Assembly (NCBI GenBank): GCA_964587815.1 | Contig: CAZPMH010000010.1 | Span: 1-64,000, forward strand | Reading direction: 5' to 3' | From: UBA1672 sp964587815 | Lineage (GTDB): Bacteria > Pseudomonadota > Alphaproteobacteria > Micavibrionales > Micavibrionaceae | DNA length: 64,000 nt | In this document: positions 1-7,542 of the stretch, in pieces | Layout of the letters: each line of letters opens with the position of its first letter | How positions within the stretch are numbered: the stretch's first letter is position 1 | Made by a program: the position numbers and the translations under genes | The notes under the pieces: model-generated | What the model was told of the DNA's origin: nothing | The model's database searches: none | Seen by the model: only the letters and a program-made list of their open reading frames with translations

Positions 1-117
1 CATCGGATAATAAGCATAATATACAAAATGTGTCGCTGATTACGAGAATATTTTGTGCCAAAAACGCTTTATAAAAGGTTTTGGTAACTTTCACGTTCAC
101 ATACCGAAGTTACTTTT
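1..117 (+). promoter_or_regulatory. Leader of the arsenic-type operon, with a 7-bp dyad
   Basis: This AT-rich segment precedes the first gene. It contains GTAACTT (84-90) and its exact complement AAGTTAC (107-113), separated by 16 bases and ending five bases before the ATG at 118. A TATAAA-like box lies at 70-75, but no convincing -35 box matches it. No strong Shine-Dalgarno is visible, so the dyad could act as a repressor site or as a hairpin at the translation start. The assignment to a regulator is inference. Confidence 0.35.
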
Positions 118-1590
118 ATGGATAAAGACAAAACAGATCATCAAGAAACACGAGCCTTTAGCGCGATTAAACGGTGGTTGCCGTTGGTTATTCTTGCCTT
201 GACGATGGGTGTGGCTTACGCGCTCGGATTGCATGAATCTCTCTCGTTTGAAGCGTTTCAAAACCACAAAGACGATTTGCAAAATGCGGTGTTTGAACGC
301 CCTGTTCTGTCTTCGCTTGCATTTATGGGGCTTTATACGTTAAGCGTTGCGCTGTCTTTGCCCGTTGCAACAGTTTTGACATTAGCGGGCGGGTTTTTGT
401 TCGGGCTGTGGCTTGGCACATTATATGTGGTGATTTCGGCAACACTTGGCGCGAGCATTATTTTCTTGATTGCCAAAACCTCTTTCGGCTCCGCGTTGCG
501 AGAGCGGGCAGGCGGGCTGTATGATCGCGTTGCAGAAAACATGAATGAGAATGCCACAGGGTATTTATTGTTCATGCGCCTTGTGCCGATTTTCCCGTTC
601 GTTGCGGTTAATGTTCTCCCTGCTCTGTTCAATGTGCGGCTGTCGGTTTTTGTACTGACAACCTTTTTCGGCATTATCCCGGGCAGCTTTGTGTATGTGA
701 ATTTAGGGCAACAGTTAGGCGAGATAGCCAGTTTGAAGGATCTGGTTTCGACTGAAACGCTTTTGTCTTTTGCTTTGCTCGGCGTTTTTGCGCTTATTCC
801 GACGCTGTATAAAAATTTCAAAAAGAAGGGCGCGCGTAAAGATGCTTCAAAAAAAGCGGCAGTTTTTCTTACGGTGTGCGCGCTAGGGACTCCCTCTCTT
901 GCGCATGCCACCAGTTACGATCAGTTTTTGAATTTGTATGACGGGCTTTTGGCTGAGCATACCGTGGCAAGTTCCAAAAACGGTATTGGCTATGTGGGCG
1001 TTGATTATGATGCGTGGAATAAGGATCAGCGTCATGCGCAGGCTTTGAGTATTATCACGGCTACTGACCCCGCGCAGTTTAAAACACAAGATCAGCGTAT
1101 GGCGTTTTGGATCAATGCCTATAATTTCCTGACGATTGATTTGATTGTGCGCGAAGGGCAACCCGACAGTATTCGTGATTTGGGCACATTTTTCCAAAAT
1201 GTGTGGAAACGGTATCACTGGATTATCAACGGGCAAAAATACACGCTGGATCAGATTGAGCATAAGATTTTGCGCCCGATGGGTGATGCGCGGATTCATT
1301 TTGCGATTAATTGCGCGTCTGTTTCCTGCCCCGACTTGCTGAATGTTGCTTATCGCGCTGAAACGCTAGATGAGCAACTCGAGGCTCAGACGAAAAAAGC
1401 ATTACAGCAGAGTGATAAGGTTTTGCGGATTGACGGCAATACTCTGCGTTTGAGTAAGATTTTCGAGTGGTTTGAAGAGGATTACAAAGACGGCGATATT
1501 CAAGGCTGGCTGCGTGATTATATGGATTTGGATCAGGATTTGCGCATTCGTTATATGGATTACAACTGGTCTTTGAACCGCGCACACTAA
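118..1590 (+). CDS. TVP38/TMEM64 membrane protein fused to a DUF547 domain
   Basis: The 490-residue protein has two parts. Residues about 20-230 form a DedA-like TVP38/TMEM64 membrane domain with several hydrophobic segments, including the signature stretch FMRLVPIFPFVAVNVLPAL (152-170). A basic linker (233-246) and a second signal-like hydrophobic stretch ending AHA (247-264) lead into a DUF547 domain (about 295-460) with its hallmark FAINCASVSCPDLL (395-408). TVP38 proteins are membrane proteins of poorly defined transport or lipid-scrambling role; the function of DUF547 is unknown. The internal signal-like segment suggests that the DUF547 part is outside the cytoplasm and that the gene arose by fusing two reading frames. 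It starts a co-directional run of five genes; the next ATG is 20 bases after its stop. Confidence 0.85.
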   Translation: MDKDKTDHQETRAFSAIKRWLPLVILALTMGVAYALGLHESLSFEAFQNHKDDLQNAVFERPVLSSLAFMGLYTLSVALSLPVATVLTLAGGFLFGLWLGTLYVVISATLGASIIFLIAKTSFGSALRERAGGLYDRVAENMNENATGYLLFMRLVPIFPFVAVNVLPALFNVRLSVFVLTTFFGIIPGSFVYVNLGQQLGEIASLKDLVSTETLLSFALLGVFALIPTLYKNFKKKGARKDASKKAAVFLTVCALGTPSLAHATSYDQFLNLYDGLLAEHTVASSKNGIGYVGVDYDAWNKDQRHAQALSIITATDPAQFKTQDQRMAFWINAYNFLTIDLIVREGQPDSIRDLGTFFQNVWKRYHWIINGQKYTLDQIEHKILRPMGDARIHFAINCASVSCPDLLNVAYRAETLDEQLEAQTKKALQQSDKVLRIDGNTLRLSKIFEWFEEDYKDGDIQGWLRDYMDLDQDLRIRYMDYNWSLNRAH

Positions 1591-1610
1591 GTTTTTTAAG
1601 GATATTTTTT

Positions 1611-3050
1611 ATGACCTATGATTATGACCTTTGCATTATCGGTGCAGGATCGGGCGGGTTAAGCGTGGCGGCCGGTGCGGCGCAGTTGGGCCTGAAAACC
1701 GCGTTGATTGAAAAAGCAGAGATGGGCGGCGATTGTCTGAATACGGGCTGCGTGCCGTCAAAGGCTTTGCTTCATGCCGCGGCGGTTGCGCAGGGTATGC
1801 GTAGCGGGTCGGCGTATGGAATTGCACCCGTTGAGCCGAAGATTGATTTTTCAGCCGTGAAAGATCATGTGTTTGATGTGATTAAAACGATTGAGCCGCA
1901 TGATTCACAAGAGCGGTTTGAAGAATTGGGCGCGAACGTATTTCGCGAGCATGCCGCGTTTTTAGATGAACATACCGTTCAGGCGGGTGATCAGAAAATT
2001 ACTGCGCGATATTTTATTGTTGCCACAGGGTCGCGCGCCTTTTTGCCGCCGATTGAAGGGTTGGAGGCGGATAAAGCCTTAACCAATGAAAATCTGTTTG
2101 AGTTGCGCGAGCGGCCTGATCATTTGTTGATTATCGGCGGCGGACCGATCGGCATGGAGATGGCGCAAGCGCATCGACGCCTCGGATCGGAGGTTAGCGT
2201 TATTGAGATGGTACGCGTGATGCAGCATGATGATGCGGAATTGGTCGATGTTGTGCGCGATTCTCTGGCGGATGAAGGCGTTCAATTTTATGAAGAAACA
2301 CAAGTGTTATCGGTTCGCCATTCAGAGGGCGGCGTAACAGTTACGACTGAGAAAAACGGCATTCGGGACAATATTTCAGGTTCTCATATTCTGGTTGCGA
2401 CGGGGCGCACGCCGAATTGCGACGCGCTCGGGTTGGACAAGGCGGGTGTCACTTTTGATCGCGGCGGCATCGACGTTGATGCGCGACTGCGGACAAATAA
2501 GAAACATATCTTTGCCATAGGCGATGTGGCTGGCGGGGAATATGGCGGCGCGCAATTTACGCATGTTGCGGGGTATCATGCGGGCATCATCATCCGCAAT
2601 ATTGCCTTTAAAATGCCTGCGAAGGTGGATTACTCGGCCCTGCCCTGGGTGACCTATACAGACCCCGAACTGGCGCATGTGGGCTTGAGTGAAGAGAAGG
2701 CGCAAGCCAAATACGGCACATCCAAGGTCAAAACAATCGGATGGGATTTCGATCATAATGACCGCGCCACGGCGATGCGCGAGACGAAAGGGCAAATCAA
2801 AGTGGTTGCGCTCAAAAATGGACGCATTGTCGGGGCGAGCATTGTCGGGCCGCATGCAGGAGAATTGATTTCGATGTGGACGTTGGCGATTTCGAAAAAG
2901 ATGAAATTGGCCGATATTGCAGGCATCATCGTGCCCTATCCGACATTGAGCGAGGTCGGAAAACGAGCGGCGGGGGCATGGTTTAGCCCAAAATTGTTTA
3001 GCGAACGCACGAAAAAAATTGTAGGGTTCTTACAGAAATTACCGTTTTAA
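1611..3050 (+). CDS. MerA/dihydrolipoamide-dehydrogenase-like FAD disulfide reductase
   Basis: A 479-residue class I pyridine nucleotide-disulfide oxidoreductase. Visible are the FAD-binding GAGSGG near residue 11, the redox-active pair C42/C47 in GGDCLNTGCVPSKALL, an NAD(P)-binding IIGGGPIGME near 173, the second FAD motif AIGDVAG near 305, and a C-terminal dimerisation domain. Unlike true mercuric reductase there is no N-terminal metal-binding domain, and the C-terminus ends LQKLPF with no vicinal cysteine pair, so Hg(II) reduction is unlikely. Enzymes of this subtype are frequently encoded next to TVP38-family proteins. Position between the TVP38-DUF547 gene and an ArsM-like gene suggests a thiol/disulfide role in arsenic handling. 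The substrate is inferred, not seen. Confidence 0.8.
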   Translation: MTYDYDLCIIGAGSGGLSVAAGAAQLGLKTALIEKAEMGGDCLNTGCVPSKALLHAAAVAQGMRSGSAYGIAPVEPKIDFSAVKDHVFDVIKTIEPHDSQERFEELGANVFREHAAFLDEHTVQAGDQKITARYFIVATGSRAFLPPIEGLEADKALTNENLFELRERPDHLLIIGGGPIGMEMAQAHRRLGSEVSVIEMVRVMQHDDAELVDVVRDSLADEGVQFYEETQVLSVRHSEGGVTVTTEKNGIRDNISGSHILVATGRTPNCDALGLDKAGVTFDRGGIDVDARLRTNKKHIFAIGDVAGGEYGGAQFTHVAGYHAGIIIRNIAFKMPAKVDYSALPWVTYTDPELAHVGLSEEKAQAKYGTSKVKTIGWDFDHNDRATAMRETKGQIKVVALKNGRIVGASIVGPHAGELISMWTLAISKKMKLADIAGIIVPYPTLSEVGKRAAGAWFSPKLFSERTKKIVGFLQKLPF

Positions 3051-3078
3051 AAATTTGACTGAGAGAGATGAGGAACAG

Positions 3079-4116
3079 ATGAGCGAAGAGATTCAAGACA
3101 AGGTGCGCGATTATTACGCGAACGATCTGCAGACCAAGGATGACTTGAAGACGAATGCCTGTTGCCCGTTGGAGGCGCCGCCGAAGCATATTCGCCCGTA
3201 TCTCGATAATGTTCATGACACAATACAAGAGCAGTTTTACGGGTGTGGCTCCCCTATTCCACATGCGTTGGAGGGATGCACGGTTTTGGATCTCGGCTGT
3301 GGTACGGGGCGTGATGCCTATATCCTGTCGCAAATGGTTGGGCCGATGGGCAAAGTGATCGGTGTGGATATGACCGATGAGCAGTTGAGCGTGGCAAACC
3401 AGTATATCGGATGGCATATGGATCAGTTTGGCTATGACGCGCCGAATGTTGAATTTAAAAAAGGTTTGATTGAGGATTTGGCGTCCGTCGGAATCAAAGA
3501 CAACAGCATTGATGTTGTCGTCTCGAACTGCGTGATTAATTTGAGCGCGGATAAGCAAAAAGTGTTTGAAGAGATTTATCGCGTGCTGAAACCCGGTGGT
3601 GAGCTGTATTTCTCCGACGTGTTTGCGGGGCGGCGCATTCCGAAAGATTTGCAAACCGATAAGGTTATGCTGGGCGAATGTCTTGGCGGCGCGCTTTATA
3701 CGGAAGATTTTCGCCGCATGATGACACGTATCGGTATTCCTGATGTGCGTGTTGTGTCCAAGCGCGACTTATCGATTGAGGATACGGAATTGCAGCAAAA
3801 GGCAGGGATGATCGATTTTTACTCCATGACCGTGCGCGCGTTTAAGGTGTCTTTGGAAGATATTTGCGAAAATTACGGTCATGTCGCTTATTATAACGGC
3901 ACGATTGACGCGTGCCCGCATGCGTTTGTTCTGGATGATCATCATGTGTTTAAAACGGGTATGCCTGTGCCTGTTTGCGGGAATACGGCGAATATGTTGA
4001 ACACCACACGATTTGCCGATCATTTCCGCGTGACAGGTGATTTTTCAACACATTATGGTGTGTTTGATTGCGCGCCGAGTTCCGGTGATAAGACAGCATC
4101 GGCGGCATGTTGCTAA
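3079..4116 (+). CDS. arsM: ArsM-like arsenite S-adenosylmethionine methyltransferase
   Basis: A 345-residue SAM-dependent methyltransferase, predicted to methylate As(III) in the cytoplasm. The SAM site is VLDLGCGTGRD (69-79) followed by VIGVDM (93-98). Three cysteines sit where ArsM binds arsenite: C56 in FYGCGSPIP, C151 in VSNCVINLS and C201 in GECLGGALY. An extra CC lies at 28-29 and the protein ends CC. The C-terminal part carries the family pattern around DDHHVFKTG, PVCGNT and THYGVFDC. I chose the ATG at 3079, which has GAGGAA just upstream, over a TTG eight codons earlier. It follows the flavoprotein by 28 bases and is followed almost directly by a glycosyltransferase. Assignment to ArsM is strong; the exact products are unknown. 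Confidence 0.88.
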   Translation: MSEEIQDKVRDYYANDLQTKDDLKTNACCPLEAPPKHIRPYLDNVHDTIQEQFYGCGSPIPHALEGCTVLDLGCGTGRDAYILSQMVGPMGKVIGVDMTDEQLSVANQYIGWHMDQFGYDAPNVEFKKGLIEDLASVGIKDNSIDVVVSNCVINLSADKQKVFEEIYRVLKPGGELYFSDVFAGRRIPKDLQTDKVMLGECLGGALYTEDFRRMMTRIGIPDVRVVSKRDLSIEDTELQQKAGMIDFYSMTVRAFKVSLEDICENYGHVAYYNGTIDACPHAFVLDDHHVFKTGMPVPVCGNTANMLNTTRFADHFRVTGDFSTHYGVFDCAPSSGDKTASAACC

Positions 4117-4117
4117 G

Positions 4118-4729
4118 ATGCTGGATCGCGTGTCTGTGGTTATTCCTGTTTCACCTGAAGAGCGCGCGCATGAAAAAATGCTGCAGCATTTTGAGGGTAC
4201 GGATGCGGAGGTGATTGTTTCCTCCGAAGGGTCACGGGCGCGGAGTTTGAATATGGGCGCGGCGCAATCGAGCCGTGATTTTTTATGGTTTTTGCATGCA
4301 GATAGCCGCTTTGATGATTCCGGTTTTGCTGCGGTTGATCGGGCTGTTCAAGAGTATAAATCGCCCATACTTTTTTATTTTAATCTCGGCTTTTACGATA
4401 GCGGTTTGGCGCGTGTGAATGCGTGGGGGGCGAATGCTCGATCCCGCATTTTTGCTGCACCCTATGGGGATCAGGGATTCTTTATGGCGCGCGATACGTT
4501 CGAGAAAATCGGCGGGTTTGACGACACTTTAGAGATGACTGAGGATTTGCATTTTGTGCTCGCCGCGCGGCAAAAGGGTATAGATATTAAACCGATTGGG
4601 GCAACGATTCTTACCAGTGCGCGGCGGTATAAAAAGGTTGGCTGGCTTAAACTCACCGCGCGGTATCAAATGATTTTTTGCAGCATTTATTTTCAGGATA
4701 TAATCTCGCGATTGAGAGGGAAAGCATGA
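4118..4729 (+). CDS. Glycosyltransferase family 2-like, TIGR04283 type
   Basis: A 203-residue small GT-A fold transferase. It begins VSVVIPVSPEE, has EVIVSSEGS, a clear DXD-like LWFLHADSR metal/nucleotide site, and a TEDLHF acceptor-side motif near the end. Length and motifs match TIGR04283, the family called transferase 2, radical SAM/selenodomain-associated, which co-occurs with TIGR04282 proteins and arsenosugar genes. The ATG at 4118 directly follows the arsM stop. The frame remains open for 27 codons upstream into arsM, but the conserved N-terminus starts here. The sugar donor and acceptor are not visible from sequence; a role in building an arsenosugar is inference from the neighbours. 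Confidence 0.8.
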   Translation: MLDRVSVVIPVSPEERAHEKMLQHFEGTDAEVIVSSEGSRARSLNMGAAQSSRDFLWFLHADSRFDDSGFAAVDRAVQEYKSPILFYFNLGFYDSGLARVNAWGANARSRIFAAPYGDQGFFMARDTFEKIGGFDDTLEMTEDLHFVLAARQKGIDIKPIGATILTSARRYKKVGWLKLTARYQMIFCSIYFQDIISRLRGKA

Positions 4730-5361
4730 GTACAGGGATTGCGATTTTTGTAAAAACGCCGCGGCTGTCGCCCGTAAAGACTCGTCTGGCGGCGAGCATC
4801 GGAGAAGAGGATGCGCTGGCCTTTTATCATATGAGCGTGAACGCGGTTGAGGCGAGCGTTTCCCGATCAGATGCCACAGGATATTGGGCGGTCGCCGAGG
4901 CGGATGGCGTTGATGACTGGACGGGGTTTGAGGCTATGTTCACGGGCGCGGGATGTTTAGGCACGCGGCAACACCACATTTATCAGATGCTTCTTGAGCG
5001 GCATGAGAAAGCGATTTTAATTGGTGCGGATGCGCCGCAAATTACGCCTGATCTTTTGAATGAAGCGATTGAACGGCTGAGCCACGATGATTATGTGTTC
5101 GGCCCTGCGCGTGATGGCGGATATTATTTGTTTGGCGGGCGCGCGGATGTGCCGCTTTCCATTTGGGATTGTGTGCCGTGGAGCGCGCCGAATACGATGG
5201 ATGTGTTTCACAGGACATTGCCATATGCCGCGTCATTATTGCCGATGTTGACCGATGTGGATGAGCAGGTTGATCTGGCACATATGATTGATGAGATGCC
5301 CGCATTTATGAGCGCGTTGCAAGATGATGTCGCCGCTTGGGCGCAGCATTATGCGCTGTAG
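4726..5361 (+). CDS. DUF2064 / TIGR04282-type nucleotidyl- or glycosyltransferase
   Basis: A 211-residue protein of the CofC-like GT-A family. The N-terminus IAIFVKTPRLSPVKTRLA is the family signature, and ILIGADAPQITPDLL and GPARDGGYYLFG are the expected nucleotide-binding motifs. It matches TIGR04282 (transferase 1, radical SAM/selenodomain-associated), the usual partner of the preceding TIGR04283 gene. Its ATG overlaps the upstream stop as ATGA, so the pair is translationally coupled. This is the last gene of the plus-strand operon; the stop lies only two bases from the stop of the opposing radical SAM gene. The chemistry is unknown. Confidence 0.82.
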   Translation: MSTGIAIFVKTPRLSPVKTRLAASIGEEDALAFYHMSVNAVEASVSRSDATGYWAVAEADGVDDWTGFEAMFTGAGCLGTRQHHIYQMLLERHEKAILIGADAPQITPDLLNEAIERLSHDDYVFGPARDGGYYLFGGRADVPLSIWDCVPWSAPNTMDVFHRTLPYAASLLPMLTDVDEQVDLAHMIDEMPAFMSALQDDVAAWAQHYAL

Positions 5362-5363
5362 CT

Positions 5364-6305
5364 CTATTCTTTCACGCTACATGCGCCACCACCGAGAACG
5401 CAGAATTTGGCGCAGTGCGGGTGGTTGAGGGAGACAGGCTTTGATGCTTGTTTCAACGTTTCCCCCATATTAAATTGCTTATCATAGGCTAATAACGTAC
5501 ACGCCATGACAGCTGGGGCCTCTGCGCCCTTTTGTTTGACCACCATACGCGATGTGGCGCACATCATATCTTGCGGCTTTACGCCGACAATGTCCCAACA
5601 TTTTACCGTGATTTCAGGGACTTCGGCTTGTTCATCCATTTCGGGAAACAGCATGAGCTGTTTTTGATCGAACGCGTCAATATTTACGTTATGCTCTTTG
5701 AAAAATGCGGCGTAGCCTTTGCGGAGTTCGTCTTCGCTCTCGCCCCATCGTGTGCGCCCTGCGATGTCAATTTTAAAGCTATGTTCGGAGAGCCATTTGA
5801 GGCCGAGTATCATCGGTTCCCATGATCTTGCGCCCCGCTCTTCTTCGTGCAGTTCGCGGATGAAATGATCAATCGAGACACGGATTGTCATTTTATCGCC
5901 GAATTCATCTTTTAAGGCCAGCAGGTCGTCTGTGCATTTCATCATCGGGCGCATGGCGTTGGTGAGAATAAGCAGTTCAAAGCCGCGCTCCAGTGACTCC
6001 CTCATAATCGGGATGATATCGGGGTTCATAAACGGCTCGCCGCCTGTGATGCCGATTTCACGGGTTGGCAGGTTTTCGCGCTCGATTTCATCCAGATAGG
6101 TTGTGACCTCTTCGGTTGTGAGATAAACGAGGCGGTCGTTTTTCGGGCTGGATTCGATGTAGCAATTCAGGCATTCGAGATTGCACAATGTGCCCGTGTT
6201 GAACCACAGCGTATCCAGAGATTGCAAGCCGACATAAGCGCGTTTTTCACCTGTTGCGGTTACTTTGGGATTTTTAAATTTTTCTGCCTGCGTTTTTACT
6301 TGCAT
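5364..6305 (-). CDS. Radical SAM protein with C-terminal cysteine cluster
   Basis: A 313-residue radical SAM enzyme. C41, C45 and C48 in CNLECLNCY form the CX3CX2C site for the 4Fe-4S cluster, and ITGGEPFMNP is the GGE motif that contacts SAM. Further cysteines in the C-terminal third (CWDI, MMCATS, MACTLL, HCAKFCVLGGGACS) suggest a SPASM-like auxiliary cluster. It overlaps the 3' end of purT by ten bases, so the two are probably co-transcribed, and it converges on the arsenic operon. TIGR04282/04283 transferases are named for their association with radical SAM proteins, but this one does not have the ArsS-type cysteine context. The substrate is unknown. Confidence 0.78.
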   Translation of the reverse strand: MQVKTQAEKFKNPKVTATGEKRAYVGLQSLDTLWFNTGTLCNLECLNCYIESSPKNDRLVYLTTEEVTTYLDEIERENLPTREIGITGGEPFMNPDIIPIMRESLERGFELLILTNAMRPMMKCTDDLLALKDEFGDKMTIRVSIDHFIRELHEEERGARSWEPMILGLKWLSEHSFKIDIAGRTRWGESEDELRKGYAAFFKEHNVNIDAFDQKQLMLFPEMDEQAEVPEITVKCWDIVGVKPQDMMCATSRMVVKQKGAEAPAVMACTLLAYDKQFNMGETLKQASKPVSLNHPHCAKFCVLGGGACSVKE

Positions 6306-7477
6306 GTGGTTTTGACGGCGCTTGAGGCCTTGATAGCTTTTTCTTTGGCTTCATCCACCGTTTCGCCGCGGGCGAGTGCGACGCCCATACGGCGCTGGCC
6401 TGAGACTTCGGGTTTGCCGAACAGGCGTAGATCGGTGTTTGGCTGGCTTAAGGCTTCTGTGAGGTTGTCATAGCGAATGTCTTTGGACTCGCCTTCGACC
6501 AAAATCACTGAGGATGCGGACGGGCCATGCTGAATGATGTCAGGGATCGGCATCCCTAAAAATGCGCGCGCGTGCAATGCGAATTGGCTTAGATTTTGTG
6601 AAATCATCGTGACCATACCTGTATCGTGCGGGCGAGGAGAGACTTCACTGAAATAAACATGGTCGCCCTTAATGAAAAGTTCCACACCGAAGATGCCGCG
6701 ACCACCAAGTGCGGTTGTTACTTTTTCGGCGATGTCTTTGGAGGCGGAAAGTGCCGCGTCTGACATGGGCTGCGGTTGCCAGGATTCATGATAATCGCCG
6801 CCCTCTTGCCTGTGCCCGACAGGCGCGCAGAAGGATGTGCCGCCCGCGTGGCGAATAGTGAGGAGCGTGATTTCATAGTCAAAATCAACAAAACCTTCAA
6901 TGATCACTTTTCCTGCGCCTGCGCGGCCGCCCTCTTGCGCGTAATTCCAAGCTGTTTCGATATCGCTTTCGGATTTAATCGTGCTCTGGCCTTTGCCTGA
7001 CGAGCTCATGATCGGTTTGACGACGCAGGGCATGCCGATGTCTTTCACTGCCGCATCAAAGTCCTCGCGGGTTTCGGCGAAACGATAAGGTGAGGTGGAT
7101 AGCCCTAATTCTTCAGCGGCGAGGCGGCGGATGCCTTCGCGGTTCATGGTGAGTTTTGCGGCCTTGGCGGTGGGCACAACGGTGAAACCCTCTTCTTCCA
7201 ATTCGACCAACGTGTCGGTGGCTATCGCCTCGACTTCGGGCACGATGAAGTCGGGTTTTTCCTTTTCGATGACTTCACGCAGTTTATCACCATCGAGCAT
7301 GGAAAAGACATAACAGCGGTCAGCGACCTGCATGGCGGGAGCGTTTTCGTAGCGATCGCACGCAATGACTTCTACGCCGAAGCGTTTAAGTTCGATCACG
7401 ACTTCCTTACCCAATTCACCCGAGCCGCAGAGCAGCACTTTTGTTGCAGAGGGGGAAAAGGGTGTGCCGATGGTCAT
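6296..7477 (-). CDS. purT: Formate-dependent phosphoribosylglycinamide formyltransferase 2
   Basis: A 393-residue ATP-grasp enzyme of the usual PurT length. It makes formyl-GAR from GAR, formate and ATP in purine synthesis, in the cytoplasm. Visible are the N-terminal LLCGSGELGKEVVIE, VPEVEAIATD, the ATP-grasp core PCVVKPIMSSSGKGQS and the metal/phosphate region VYFSEVSPRPHDTGMVT. The end SGQRRMGVALARGETVDEA is typical for the family. The downstream radical SAM gene overlaps it by ten bases. There is no other purine gene next to it; guaB lies far away at 58 kb. Confidence 0.95.
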   Translation of the reverse strand: MTIGTPFSPSATKVLLCGSGELGKEVVIELKRFGVEVIACDRYENAPAMQVADRCYVFSMLDGDKLREVIEKEKPDFIVPEVEAIATDTLVELEEEGFTVVPTAKAAKLTMNREGIRRLAAEELGLSTSPYRFAETREDFDAAVKDIGMPCVVKPIMSSSGKGQSTIKSESDIETAWNYAQEGGRAGAGKVIIEGFVDFDYEITLLTIRHAGGTSFCAPVGHRQEGGDYHESWQPQPMSDAALSASKDIAEKVTTALGGRGIFGVELFIKGDHVYFSEVSPRPHDTGMVTMISQNLSQFALHARAFLGMPIPDIIQHGPSASSVILVEGESKDIRYDNLTEALSQPNTDLRLFGKPEVSGQRRMGVALARGETVDEAKEKAIKASSAVKTTCK

Positions 7478-7542
7478 TGTGTTTTGATCCTGTTTTTCGC
7501 GTTGTTCTTTGTTTTTTGTTTAGCATCTCTACCGCCTTTCGC

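Noticed and set aside
2376..2855. Open frame antisense to the MerA-like gene
   Set aside because: Rich in Arg and His without any recognisable motif, and fully inside a conserved gene on the other strand.
1611..3050. Calling the flavoprotein a true mercuric reductase
   Set aside because: It lacks the N-terminal metal-binding domain and the C-terminal cysteine pair, and no mer genes are nearby.
5364..6305. Naming the radical SAM protein ArsS
   Set aside because: The cysteine context (CNLECLNCY) and the C-terminal cluster differ from what I know of ArsS; kept as an unnamed radical SAM protein.
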